Source of the DNA: Harmothoe impar
Taxonomy: Eukaryota; Annelida; Polychaeta; Phyllodocida; Polynoidae
Direction of reading: 5' to 3'
NCBI GenBank assembly: GCA_947462335.1
Contig: OX381717.1
Span: forward strand, 44,559,523-44,623,522
DNA length: 64,000 bases
Shown piece by piece: positions 33,377-44,902 of the stretch (the stretch's first letter is position 1; each line of letters starts with the position of its first letter). A program made the translations under genes and the position numbers. The notes under the pieces are model-generated. The model did not search any database. It was not told the origin of the DNA and was given only the letters and a program-made list of their open reading frames with translations.

Positions 33377-33514
33377 GTTGATGCATGAAAGACACTATCA
33401 CCACCACCAGGTTTTTGCAAAATCACCCTTTTTTCTGGGGACTTGGTTAGTTAAGAACAGCAGTATAAATGTGGTCTCACCCCATTTCCTTACTTTCAGA
33501 AACGACACCCTTTA

Positions 33515-33575
33515 GAGAGAGAGAGAGGGAGAGAGGGGGAGAGAGAGACAAGGGGGGAGGAGAGGGAATGGGGTA
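33515..33575. repeat. (GA)n-rich tract
   Basis: GAGAGAGAGAGGGAGAGAGG-type purine run. Confidence 0.85.
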
Positions 33576-33639
33576 TTGAGAGGTTAAGAAGGAAATGAGA
33601 GGCATATAAAAAGTGAAGGGTACTCAAGCATCATCCCAA

Positions 33640-33780
33640 CCCTACAAGGAACATACACTACAGAGAGGGCTGTCATGATGCATGGATACACTCTGTACCC
33701 ATGGGTCATGAAGACCAACACCATAATTATGAAATTAATGCACTTCTCTTCCCCTACAGGGTTAACACACTAGTCCTGTA
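33640..33780. mobile_element. GATGCAT family fragment
   Basis: GTCATGATGCATGGATACAC and GGGTCATGAAGACCAACACC, followed by ACAGGGTTAACAC. Confidence 0.35.
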
Positions 33781-35329
33781 CCCCCTCCTCCCCTCCCCAC
33801 ACTGATATTCTTTGGCTCCCTATATGTGCAATCTCTCAGTCATTATAGCCTAACATTTCTTTGCTCCCTATACGACCGACCAAGGTTAGGTTATATTGTC
33901 AAGTTGGTCAGTAATGACCAACTCGCCTTAGTCTTCTCCATTTCAATGAGTGTCAGGCTAAGTCCTTTTGACTGAGGCATTAGTCATAAAGTTGTTTTGC
34001 CTTACTCATTCTTAAAAACAGCATTCGGGCATACCTGACCAATATCCCTATGACCAACCTGAGAGAGCCACTACCAACTAAGGGCCGGGGCTTTCAGATT
34101 ATCTGTGCATGCACCCATCTCAACAACAAGCAGTGGTGGCCCCTTGAGGAGTGTTCTAATATTGATATGGTCCTGGTAGACACTAATCGTACAGAACAAG
34201 ATGAGTGGGACGCCCCTTCCCTTACCCCCTCTCCCCGTGTCCACCCATACATATTTGACACCTCAGCACTGGGGACATCCTGAGCAGAACGTCGTGGGAA
34301 TCTGTGAGCAAGAGGCGTTACCCATTGTATAAATGTATCTTCCACCTAATCCAATTGTGAGTGATGGAGGGGGCATAGGGCTTTATATATGTATGTTTTG
34401 CCAGACTAGCTGGCCAGCCGTAAAAATGACATGTTTTTATGTGTTCTCGTACATTTTTGACACTCTAGGGACTAGGGAGAGAATCTGAGCAAAACACTGA
34501 GGGAATCTGTCAGCAAGAAACTTTACTGATTGCAACGTTTCTTGCACCTAATCCAATTCCGAGGCATCTTATATAGAGGACCTTTCTGTACATTTTGTCA
34601 GATCAGCTGGCGAGCCAGACAGATGCATTTCTCATGGCATTTTCATACATGTATAAACATCTCAGCAACTGAGCGAACTTTGACATTATGCCTTTTGCTT
34701 AGGTAAATAATAAGTCATTTTATATGGAGGCATTAGGAAGTGAGCTTAAATTATTTATGAATTGTACATAACGATTGTACAGTATTTCCTTTTCACTTTT
34801 AATCCATGATGTCCTCCCAGGGTCTTACATGACAGTGTAGGATTAGGTATCGGCCGTGAAAGATTTAACATCTGTGACAGAGGCTTCTGTAGTACAGGCA
34901 TCGCTCTCTTAGAGAGAAAATGTCAGTCGTAGCAGCCCCTGCCTCACAACGGAATACATCTTGAGTGGAAACGAGACTTTGCACATTTATAAGCTATTGC
35001 TCAGATCATTCTAGCTCCGAACAGCGAATTTACTGTCCAAAATTAAGAAACAGAACTCTACAGCCGAGTATTTATGGTGACCAGGATACTGAGAAAGGGA
35101 GAGTAACAGGGCCCCAGTGTAGGTTACATAACAGGTTGATCTAATACCTGTGTAAAATAGGCCGCTGTCCTTATATCAGAAATTGATGGGCCAGACAATA
35201 AAAGTGTGTTTTTTACAGGACTCAGAATGATGCCTGCTGTTGTGTAAACCTAACATTAACTTATAAAAAATGTCCTGTTGTTCTGGAGGGTACAGGGGCC
35301 ACTAATGGATCTAAATGTGAAGCAGCGAC
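33781..35329. other. No gene recognised
   Basis: A loose duplication: the CGAGCCAGACAGATGCATTT region (34600-34640) echoes the CTGGCCAGCCGTAAAAATGA region (34410-34430), with nearby GAATCTGTCAGCAAGAAAC and GAATCTGTGAGCAAGAGGC, giving two diverged copies about 210 bp long near 34255-34450 and 34475-34660. Confidence 0.4.
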
Positions 35330-35600
35330 GCCCCTTTAAGGTTAACCCTTTAAGGGTAGCCTCGTTTTGTACTACTCTTAGTAACACTTTGTCGTTATAA
35401 TACATGACTGCATCCCCGAGAGTCTATCTCCGTTCATTCATCATGCCGACGCTTCAGGAGTGTATCAACCCTGTGTACCATTGCAACACTTGTGATGCAC
35501 TCACCTTCATACATGCATCATGATGACGGCGACATTAAAGCACTATACTGACATTAATGGATTAGCACCTGTTTCTCCCTACTAAAGGACTTAATGGTTT
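35330..35600. mobile_element. GATGCAT foldback element
   Basis: Left end TTAACCCTTTAAGGGTAGCC; interior GATGCACTCACC and TACATGCATCATGATGACG; right part CACTATACTGACATTAATGG. Confidence 0.5.
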
Positions 35601-35799
35601 GTTCTATCACGACAGTCCTCGGTGCACACTGCCAGCTTGGACCATTTTCAGAACAAAGGACCTGTCTATATTATTGTATTTGATAGTCTGTATGATTAAC
35701 AAACGCAATAAATTATAAGTGAAATGGGTTAGTTATTAAGAGAATAGGTATTTAAGCTTTGCATCCACCAATGCTAAACCATACATCAGTTATACTAAA

Positions 35800-35858
<59 letters not shown>
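35800..35858. repeat. (TA)n microsatellite
   Basis: Pure TA tract. Confidence 0.95.
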
Positions 35859-35859
<1 letters not shown>

Positions 35860-36184
35860 GGCTCTGTTTTTTTTTAAGTGTTTTATTGGGTATAATTATA
35901 ACATATGTGTTATACATTGGATTCGGCGCATTGCCGTTCTGCCTCCAAGACCCCTTTATCTTTTGTAGGGACCTGGATACAGAAACAACTCACAGTCATG
36001 CCGGTCATAATACTTGTAAACCGTCACAGAGAAAGAAATCAAACATATGTCACATACATTACGTATTAGCGGTGAATAAATTGATGAGATGAGGCGAGGG
36101 GATGATGTGTTCAAGTACATGTCCATATACAAGATAAGTGGATCTTATAAAGGTGCTACTCACATGAAGCAATTTTCATAGTTT

Positions 36185-36535
36185 TTCTTTATCTTAATTT
36201 TAATCTTAACCGTCTCATTTCCTTTCTTACTACCCTCCCTTTCTTTCCTCTCTCCATCCCTCCGTCTACTGTCACTCCACTTTCCCCCTCATTCAATACC
36301 TCCCTTATTCCCGTCCTTTCTTCCTCTTTTCTCCTTTCACCCTTCTCCTTCTCCACAATCTCCCCTTGTCTCCCCCTCCCCCTATCTCTCCTCATCCCCT
36401 CTTTATTGCCTGTGTCATTACAGAATCGGAATATCTCTTTCTCTAGTTGACCCTCGACTTCTTTGTCCCTCTCTCTCTATTTCTTTGTCTCACTGCCTCC
36501 TTCCTATACTATGTACTACATATTCCCCCCTAAAG
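36185..36535. repeat. Pyrimidine-rich tract
   Basis: CT-rich plus strand over about 350 bp (TCTCCCCTTGTCTCCCCCTC and similar). The minus-strand frame 36189-36395 is an artefact of composition. Confidence 0.8.
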
Positions 36536-36701
36536 TGTACTCCATCTAAGATAACAGAGATTCATATGTCCGGTTCTATAATTGTAATCTGAATAGGTAT
36601 GCGTGAGGCATGGCAGGGGAAATATCCTGTTGCTAGCAGGAAATATAGCATTCCACACCTGAGTCCACGTCGATATTATAACCTCCTGTCTCTGCCATGT
36701 A

Positions 36702-37047
36702 CACAGAGAAAAGAAACAGAGTCAATAGGGAGTCCAGGGTGCCTAAAGAATGACTTCCCTCTTTAGGGGAGCCCAGGCTACATAAGGGACCCTTGGTGAC
36801 TCCCTGGCAGACCAAAGGGCGTCACCTACCCAGTGGGCACAAAATTGAGCTCAATGTTGAATCAACGTTAAATCAACATTGAATCAACATTGTCAACCAA
36901 TTCTTAATGTTGATTCAATGTTCTGTGCCAACTGGGTAGGGGAGTCACAAAGCTCCCTGGCTGAGTCAAATAAAAAACCTAGGCTTCCTAGAGAGTCAAT
37001 ATGAAGGCAACCTGGACTCCCTTTTGACTCTGTTTCTTTTCTTTGTG
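36702..37047. mobile_element. Foldback element, GAGTC-rich family, copy 2, interrupted
   Basis: Left CACAGAGAAAAGAAACAGAG mirrors right CTCTGTTTCTTTTCTTTGTG, and GGGAGTCCAGGGTGCC mirrors GGCAACCTGGACTCCC. Homologous to 1991-2250. Its centre is occupied by a separate MITE (36829-36936). Confidence 0.85.
36829..36936. mobile_element. MITE with GTTGAATCAAC repeats, copy 1 (nested)
   Basis: CCCAGTGGGCACAAA at the left and TTCTGTGCCAACTGGG inverted at the right. Between them are several CAATGTTGAATCAACGTT-type units. Sits at the centre of the foldback element, showing insertion order. Confidence 0.85.
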
Positions 37048-37724
37048 CAACCGTCCCCCCACACATACCTACGTAAAACGGACATTTAGTACATCCAAAC
37101 TTTGGCAATCATACTCTAATGTGTGCAACAAATTGGGCCAATATAACATTGAAAATATGATGATAGTCAAATTGTTCTTCATAGGCAATAATGGTTTAGA
37201 TAGGAGGTCGGTGGTCCTCAGCTAAAGAGAGCTGGTGTAATGTATTGATAACGGGTGCGACGTAATTAACACAGGCATGTCAACATACGCACCTTGAGAA
37301 AAATGTCTCGCACTTACAGGCAAATACACAATTTCTGAAGGAACAAGAGTCTAGCAAATAAGTAAGGTCTAAATATTCTGACTCATTTTTAGCGGAAACA
37401 TACTTCAGTCTTCGTATTTGGATGCACTAAGTTGAATATTAACTGAACAGATGAAAGAATATGTGTCTTTGTAAATGTCAATTTGATTGGTTCTTCCTCT
37501 CCCAAAATATGATTTTATTCTGTAAAGGGCCAATTCTGTGTCGTACAGATACCAAGAGTTACACACTGTGATCCGCAACCGAGGAATATATCTTAACATT
37601 ATAAACCACTGGTGATCCTACCCATACATGTAACCTACATAGAGATAATAATGAATAACCATAGTATACAAAAGTAAACCCTGCACATTCAGTTTACGAT
37701 TTAAAAAAACATCCACCTACCTTA
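37048..37724. other. No gene recognised
   Basis: No repeat or credible exon seen. Confidence 0.3.
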
Positions 37725-37958
37725 TTATTCACAGTTGGGTGTCACATAGACAATGTAGTTTACCACCCATGCAGTTTCTCCCTCCGCTCCAGTAGTCAGT
37801 AATACTCTGTGTGATCCCTCTCCCTCTCTACTCCTGGGGGAGGCCTTTGGGGCTTCAGACGTCAATGCTACACCCCTGGAGGCACATAAGAGAACTAAGG
37901 ACGTGGAGAGAGGGGTATGGCGACGTCCTGTTACATCTACTGTATATACAGACCTCAC
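37725..37958 (-). other. Minus-strand open segment ending in TAA, possible exon
   Basis: Open for 77 codons on the minus strand, ending AWVVNYIVYVTPNCE-stop, with a good donor AAG/GTAGGT just after the stop. It is GC- and CpG-richer than the flanks. A 112-codon plus-strand frame (37811-38149) overlaps, so strand and reality are undecided. Not recognised. Confidence 0.2.
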
Positions 37959-38234
37959 TAGCTCTCAGGGCGCTCAGGCTGAGCAGTGCTGAGCAACTCA
38001 ACTTTTTCCCACACCTCCCTATCCTATCACCTCCCTCCTCCTCATGGGGCTACTCCTTGAGGGGCTACAGACACATACTGACACAGTTCCCTCTCTCCCT
38101 GGAGGGCTGGACTTATAGTATGGAGTATACAAACCCTTGGTATGTCTGAAGGTGTTTGGGAGACCCTGGAGGAGTTACCTAACAAGGGGAAGGCTGGATG
38201 GGATGAGTCAGTGCTGAGCAGTTCCTTATTACTG

Positions 38235-38312
38235 TATATATACACACTAGGGCTGCATCTAAGTGGCTATCAGCTTCTACTCAATGCAATTGCCTCCTCC
38301 TCCCTCCTGTTG
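38235..38312 (+). promoter_or_regulatory. TATA box with possible first exon and donor
   Basis: TATATATA at 38235-38242 is followed, 70 bp on, by a strong donor CTGTTG/GTAAGTTAG (exon end 38312). A start near 38268 would give a 45-nt untranslated exon. A very strong acceptor (CTCCTCCTCCTGTGTCCCAG) ends at 38717, so a two-exon transcript is possible. Inference from motifs. Confidence 0.3.
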
Positions 38313-39944
38313 GTAAGTTAGTATCTGCCTGGGATAAACTTAGGGTTGTCGCTACTAGCTTGGGGTGAGGTGTGAAAATTTTCCTCTTACACAAGGAAAC
38401 AGTTATTCAATCGAAGTGCTCCAGCTCGAATTGCCAGATAGGCAACTGCATGCAGTTATTGGCACCCTCCCTGTACTCGTTGAAATATTTGGCTGATGCC
38501 TCGACAAGAAGGAGGTATCTCTATCAGTGTACCTTTTTGTATATGCACATGGTCTCCCTGACGATGCCGCTCAGGTAGGGAAACTATGAAGTTATCTCTG
38601 CTCAGTGATATCCTGCTGCATGCTCAGATGTCCATAGTAAAACAAATCCTCCAGAGTCGGTGCAGCACGTGTATGCTCCTCCTGTGTCCCCCTCCTCCTC
38701 CTCCTCCTGTGTCCCAGGTGATGTCTATGCAGAGTATGCAGCACCCTATACACTATCCTTCGCTGTATACTATATAGGCAGGGTGCCCCTGCTCCTACTC
38801 CCAAGCCTCCTCCTGCTTCCCCTAAACTCCTCCTGGGTTCTAGGAAGTGACCACTAAGCCTGTAGGAGTCCACTATACACCCTGGAGGAGCAGTCCACCC
38901 ATACTACTACAGGAGGAGTCGGCTGACAGAGTGCCCACCTGTCTCCAGTGCTGACCGAGCAGCTCTCTCTGAAGGAGTGGGTGGGGGTGGGGAGCAGCTC
39001 AGGGAGGGGGGCAGCTCATGCACTACTGCTCAGAGGGACTCACTCACTCAGGAGAAGGCAGAGTCAACCTTACATGGAGGTGCATGGTGCTTCTAGCGGC
39101 TGTGACCGAGTGTCAATCAATGAATCAAAGCCCTACAGATAGAGCAGGCAGTAGACAGTGACAGTCAGTTCGGCCAGTCACAGATGGCAGTGTGGACTGT
39201 ACCTTGTGCTATTGACACTCCCCTCCTTTCTCCTCTCCTGAGCTGCTCTCTGTATTGGCAACTGCCTAGGGGTGTGGGTTGGGGAAGGAGGGAGCAGCTC
39301 ACTGCAAAGGGGTGTCAGGCCGGCTCCTGTCCCTCCTGTTGCCGGGGTGTGAGCTGGTGCAGCCCGGTACTACCCCTGCCATGCTGCCTGCCATACCTCC
39401 TCCAGTGCAAATCCTCCTGCCCCCCTAGTGCTCAGCATGAGCAGGTTGCGATGAGCAATTCATTTGTCCTTCCTCCTGTAGGTGGTGCAGGGTAGCAGCA
39501 GGAGTGTCAGTGAGCAGTTTGGTGACACTTAGGGCTCATCCCTTCCTCCTGCATGCAGTGCTATAGCGTTGACAGTATGAGCAGATCTGAGCAGCTCATC
39601 CCTATAGGGTTGTGTCTGTGATGTCAATGTCCTGCTCCCACCTGCTAATTACTGTATGGGTTCTCCTGCCTCCTCAGGATATCCTCTCCAGGGTCCAGAT
39701 GTAAGTAGCTTATAACACGTGCATATAATGCACACGTGGCAAATATTATAACAGCAACCACCTCAGGTACTCCCTATCTTTTAACATTCAATCCCTTTGA
39801 GTCAGCTGTTTTTGGCAATATTTAAGGTCTGGGTTCTTGGAGACACAATATAGTGAGGACAGTGTAGTTATGTATAATGCCACTTCTCCTGCTGGTATTA
39901 GCAGTATGGTTGCGATGCCACTGCTGCTTGTATGAGCATAATCA

Positions 39945-40022
39945 GTAGCTGCTGTAGTAGTAGTAGTGACAGTAGTAGTAGTGGCAGTAATAACAGCAGC
40001 AGTATCAGTAGTAACAGTAGAT
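39945..40022. repeat. Imperfect AGT/AGC trinucleotide repeat
   Basis: GTAGTAGTAGTAGTGACAGT and AGCAGCAGTATCAGTAGTAA style array. Confidence 0.85.
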
Positions 40023-40132
40023 ATAGCACGGGAGCCTTGGGCTGCTCTTGATGTGCTCAGAGCTGCTCACAATGTAAGGCCTTGCACACCCACTGGCTGC
40101 TGGTCCTCCACTGAGCTGCTCAGACCCTAGCC

Positions 40133-40203
40133 CCACCCCCCAGCACCACCTCAGCACCACCTCAGCACCACCACAGCACCACCAGCACCACCTCAGCACC
40201 AGG
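40133..40203. repeat. CAGCACCAC minisatellite
   Basis: About six imperfect copies of CTCAGCACCAC. Creates a His/Gln/Ser-rich plus-strand frame of 64 codons that is likely compositional. Confidence 0.85.
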
Positions 40204-40256
40204 GTGGTGCCGGTGCAGCAGGTGGCGCAGCCCTGGTGGTGGCAGCATGAGGCATC

Positions 40257-40752
40257 ATGGGGTGGGAAGTGACAATTAGTATTGAGGGAGGGAACACCTG
40301 GGATGTCCAAAGCATGGGGTGAGCAAGTATTATTGAAGCAGGGAAACACCTGCACACAGAAACGTAAAGGTGTCAACAGTGTCTCCCACGTGGCTTTGGT
40401 AAAATGGAGAGTCACACTGCTAATGACTGCTTATTATTATCAAGGGTCAACTTTAGCTGACACTGATAGTACAGAGTCACTTTGAGTTGACACTGATTTT
40501 ACAGAGTCAACCAAAGTTAACCCCTCATATAATCAGAGTCATTAGCAGCTCTCTATTTTCTCAGAACCACATGGGAGACATAGTTGGCACCGTTACCTTT
40601 TTATGTGTGGGATCTCAAAAGCATGGGGTGGGAAGTAACAATTATTCTTGAAGGAAGGAACCACATACGATGTCCAAAGCATGGAGTGAGAAATGGCAAG
40701 TATTATTGAAGGAAAGAAACACCTATGATGTCCAAAGCATGGGGTGGGAAGC
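40257..40752. repeat. About 57-bp tandem repeat, interrupted
   Basis: Units of the form GATGTCCAAAGCATGGGGTG, then AAGTATTATTGAAGG and AACACCT, occur about twice at 40257-40350 and about 2.5 times at 40618-40752. A foldback element separates the two parts. Confidence 0.8.
40353..40609. mobile_element. Foldback element inside the tandem repeat
   Basis: Arms of about 68 bp: CACACAGAAACGTAAAGGTG left versus CACACATAAAAAGGTAACGG (reverse complement of the right), both continuing to GTCTCCCACGTGG-like and CTGCTAATGACT. The centre has three CAGAGTCA words. Confidence 0.8.
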
Positions 40753-41249
40753 ATTTATATGATCTACTGTCATGGACGAGTCATGCTGTATCAGTGTATG
40801 TCTGTTTGCTCTATTGCCTTTGGAATTTCGCTTATTCATTCTGAATCATTATTTCATATTTCGCATTTTCATGTAGAACTTCCATGATTGAAGTTAAGCT
40901 GTGAATAAACACCTATACAACTGTACATCTTACTAGATGAGAAAAAAAGAGATTGGCGCAGTCCCTTTGACCCTTTTATGCATAATGCAAGTATTGTTTA
41001 AAGTCCATTTGTCACTGCCTGTGACTTAGTGCAACAGCTATTGCTGATCAGTTCGATGCAACTTTAGAAAGTATCATAATTTTATTATATGGTATGATCG
41101 ACTGTTTAAGGAAACGCCCATTGTAGCCTCTATACTACTACTTCTTATCATCTTCTCATCATCTTAACCAGCACACCTTTTCACCTCAATTTACTCAAAT
41201 GATTTCGAAAATGCAATCTTCCCTACCACCAACTCCATTAAAGGCCCAT

Positions 41250-41352
41250 CCCAGTGGGCACACAATTCAATTCAATGTTGAATCAACGTTGAATCAACAT
41301 TGAATCAACGTTGACAACCATTTATAAACGTTGATGTTCTGTGCCTACTCGG
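41250..41352. mobile_element. MITE with GTTGAATCAAC repeats, copy 2
   Basis: CCCAGTGGGCACACAATTCA start, four CAACGTTGAATCAACATTG-type units, and an inverted CCGAGTAGGCAC end. Same family as 36829-36936. Confidence 0.8.
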
Positions 41353-42609
41353 ACAACACATCTATAGGCTATGGATATTGATTGGGTCCAGCACCCACGC
41401 GTCAAGCGTTGTCTTGCCTGCCACCTAGTAGATATTTCCCGAACTAATGATGAGACCAAGAATGACAAAGGATTCTGAAACAAGTCAATTGTCAGAGTCT
41501 TAAGTGTAGCTTCCACATTCGATGTATGGCATCAGTTTCACACTTGTTCGATTTCTGAGAAAGCGCCTCAATTTGCACTGATTAATAATTGCATGGTTCA
41601 AAAAGAATTATTTGAGTTTCTAAACTTGTAAAATGTGAGCTTGAAATACTTGGAAACCCCTTTCAGAAAGGTAGACATTTTACACCTTAAGAATCATATG
41701 AATTCACTAATGTCAGAAACATCAAGTTTAAGAGTGCATCTTAACCTAAAAAGGTAATAGGCAGATAGGGGCAAAGGCCACTTAATCGCGGATGCAATTT
41801 AAATGTTGACATGTAGGCTCATGATTACAAAACAACATTATCCCAGTGCCGTCCCTGGAAGGTGCACAGGAGATTCAATTTGAGCATGAGTTTGTGAATT
41901 ATTATGAATTTTAGAACAATACCTTCCGTACTAAGTTACGTCTTTCCAAGGCATTTCACACTTTTACTTTTTTCATAAAGCCACAATAAGTCTGGGGCAT
42001 ATTTTTCAAGTTTTCACGATCCAGCCAATACTTGGATGATCACCCCTTACCATCGAAGTTCTGGAAATGAGCACCCCCCCCGAGCCTTTTGATAAGACGG
42101 ATGATATGTGCCGTTGGCAGTACGTGCTTTGCTCTGAATAGTAAATCCAAAAATGTAAAAGGTTTCATGTAACAATAATGCTCTGAAAATCTAGGGTAGA
42201 TAAGTCGGAATTATTCAGGGGAGGATTTCTTTCTTTTAACTCTGGCCTAATATGTACCCATAACTCCAACCTCTTCCTAGACTCACTAAAAATGGGCTTG
42301 AATATTTCAACTATCAAAATTAATTGATTCTGAAATAGACCAAGAGTGAATTAGAAGATAAATATGTGTTCACATTTGGACAAAAGTTTGTATGTTTGTC
42401 CCTTTTTTGCTATTTATAAGGTTGGGCAACCTAAACACATCTTTTATTTATTTATTGGCCTAACAAGTGAGAGCTGCCACCACCTGCCTCTCGCTTTCTA
42501 GAATGATTAATTGCAAGTTTCCAATTACATGTAATTATATAAAGTAGCACTTGATTAATTATTTCCAAATATAGATATACCCCTTTATTTAATGAGTGCA
42601 ATGACCCCA
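41353..42609. other. No gene recognised
   Basis: Ordinary AT-rich sequence. A short repeat tail at 42418-42460 is related to 29640-29715. Confidence 0.3.
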
Positions 42610-43400
42610 TTTTAGTAAATCATAATCATTACCTCTTTATGGGTTGCATATTGCATTTTGCATTGTGGCCTCTGTCAGTATCATGCATTGATTTAGCCTT
42701 ACCAAGTGTACTGGCCAGGGCTATATTCACGCATCATGTAGACCTCTCAGGTATGTACAAAGCCGTCGGGGCGGCATAATACTTGGATGAGACTCTCAAC
42801 CTGAGTTACATATTAATATCATGGCACATACTCCTGGTATTTCATGAACATTATTTGGGCCATGATAAGCTTTCTGTATAAAAAAATTATAACTCCTCTC
42901 CACCATATTTATCTAGATCACAGCCTCTGTAGAAGCCTTGGGCTGCCCCAGTGTATAAGACTATTTTTTGTGTCGACATAATGCATAAATGCACTCTTGG
43001 CGAGCAATTCACTAATGCTGCATCCAAGCATCATGCCGACGCTCTGCAGCGCTGGCTCGTTTACGAGCCAGTGCTGAATACAGCCATCATAATGACAAAG
43101 AACTATTATAAATGAAAGCGTGATGCAGCCCTTAAAGGGTAACCAACAACACCCTCTCCACCAACCTGGGACTGCTTGAAGGTATAGGCCCGCTGCTAGA
43201 GATCGCCATGATTCATCGATCAAATCCTGGCAAGTAACTTGCATATGCCACATCCAAGTGTCAAGCTGACCCTATGATATTGATAGGCTTTTGAAGGGTC
43301 TGGATGATGCTTAGATGCACCCCTAAGGGTTACAACTATGTATCATGACGACCAAGGGTATCACATATTAAAGCACTATGCCACCCTTAAAGGGTTTTAC
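42610..43400. mobile_element. Cluster of GATGCAT foldback elements
   Basis: At least two overlapping or adjacent copies: GTATCATGCATTGATTTAGC near 42680, GCATCATGCCGACGCTCTGC near 43030, then GATGCAGCCCTTAAAGGG at 43123 and CATGACGACCAAGGG with CACCCTTAAAGGG at 43340-43395. Confidence 0.5.
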
Positions 43401-43527
43401 CAACCACACCCTAGGTCTGGGGCTGCCCCAGGGTAGGCCTGTAGCTGTGTTGGCAGGGCTGAGTCAGGTTAGTTTTTGTTACCACAGATTGTCATCCTAC
43501 AGGTGCCGTCTGTTTGTTTGTCTGCAG

Positions 43528-43656
43528 GAGACAAGAACACTTGGCGACCGGCCACTGTCTGATACTACCACCAGGAGAGGGAGCTACCCAGCTACATCAC
43601 CGGCCCTCAATGGGACGGGGACAGGCTATAAACATTGTGTGGGATATAGCCTATAG
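43528..43656 (+). CDS. Candidate coding exon, possibly terminal (42 residues plus stop)
   Basis: The long pyrimidine tract and CTGTTTGTTTGTCTGCAG make one of the best acceptors in the window. The following frame is open for 42 codons to TAG (43654-43656) and is CpG-richer than the flanks. It begins ETRTLGDRPLSDTTTRRGSY. Start phase 0 would suit an upstream exon ending in phase 0, such as 33224-33376. Function unknown. Confidence 0.3.
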   Translation, partial: ETRTLGDRPLSDTTTRRGSYPATSPALNGTGTGYKHCVGYSL

Positions 43657-44289
43657 GGCTCCTAGGGGTTAGGCCATGGGCACAGCCATATTCGGGGGTT
43701 GGAGGTTCAAGCAGGTACCACTAGATGGACACCTATAGACTCAATACTGCCCTGTGACGTCATAACCCCCGGTTAGCTGCGCAATCTGCTGGCCAAGGGC
43801 CTGTACTGAAGGTTCTCAACTTACCACAAGCGGTGCTGCTGTCGACGGCCAGGTGCCCTATATGTAACATCACAACCTTTATTAACGTCCCTAATTAGGC
43901 CGTCAGATATTACCACGCCTATCTCCCCGCATCATTGGTTTGCTTGGCCAACATCTGCTGCAGAGTAGTCTCTATCCACAAAGCATAACTTATTGACAAG
44001 GTAGTGCCGATGACACAAGAAGAGACGACCACCCTTAGAGTCTGTCTTCAAGAGTGTCTCTTCAGTGTGTGTCCTGCTACCACCAAGCTGGTGCTTTTAT
44101 TTCAAAAATGACGTCAGTGTATCCTGAGGTCCTCTGGCTATGTGACTCTTAACTATATGCATTCAAATATATATTTCCATAACCACTTGCTGACAGTTTA
44201 GAGGACAATCCAATATATGTATAGTTTTGTATGTACACATAAACCAACACCTTAACTAGAACAGTTATACCTGTAACCAATTGTAATAC
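43657..44289. other. No gene recognised
   Basis: A CTCF-like core CCACTAGATGG occurs at 43718-43728; otherwise nothing seen. Confidence 0.3.
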
Positions 44290-44477
44290 ATTACCGTATT
44301 CGACGTAATAAGTGCCCTCCCCCTGATAAGCGCCCCCCCTTTTTTTTGAGGCATTTTCGACTAGAATAAAAGGTCCAATTTCGCGATTTGGGGGACATTT
44401 AAATTCGTAAGTACTAAAAACGTCATGAAGATAATTGTAAAAGTGCTCTGGGTGCTTATTACGTCAAATAAGGTAAT
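44290..44477. mobile_element. MITE with GACGTAATAAG termini
   Basis: The left end ATTACCGTATTCGACGTAAT and the reverse complement of the right end ATTACCTTATTTGACGTAAT match over about 26 bp. The interior has GTGCCCTCCCCCTGATAAGC. I recall similar GCGCCCCC-type repeats from several marine invertebrates (not checked). Confidence 0.85.
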
Positions 44478-44753
44478 ATAACATATTTCAATAAAGAGTG
44501 AATTATAATCAATCAACAAACATAATCAATAATATTTCATCAGTGCAATGTTTATTATGTACCCGATATCCACCTCCCCTCCAGGGTCCGCACGTGCCAT
44601 GCATTGTGGCCCCTGGTTTCAATATGATCTCATACTTTCTGTATATAATAACCCACTTCTGTAATTTCAAACCACTATTGAATATTACCAATAAAACTAA
44701 TTACATTTCTTAAGAAATCCCCAATTAATTATCAAGCCCAGGGCTTGATCATT

Positions 44754-44902
<149 letters not shown>

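Larger units (their letters stand above)
37960..40115. other. GC-rich zone dense in GAGCAGCTC/GAGCTGCTC words
   Basis: More than a dozen occurrences of GAGCAGCTC, GAGCTGCTC or one-mismatch versions (for example near 38958, 38993, 39238, 39293, 39590, 40063, 40113). Stop codons are scarce and frames of 60-110 codons occur on both strands. It may contain exons or a regulatory cluster; no product recognised. Confidence 0.45.

Noticed and set aside
40133..40203. REST/NRSF-like half sites (TCAGCACC) in series
   Set aside because: Only the left half-site repeats; no GGACAGCGCC-type right half was found, and the pattern is a simple minisatellite.
39995..40415. 136-codon minus-strand Cys/Trp-rich frame
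   Set aside because: Generated largely by the CAGCACCAC minisatellite; no splice context.
43690..43730. Possible tRNA T-arm (GGAGGTTCAAGCAGG)
   Set aside because: No acceptor stem, D-arm or anticodon arm could be drawn around it.
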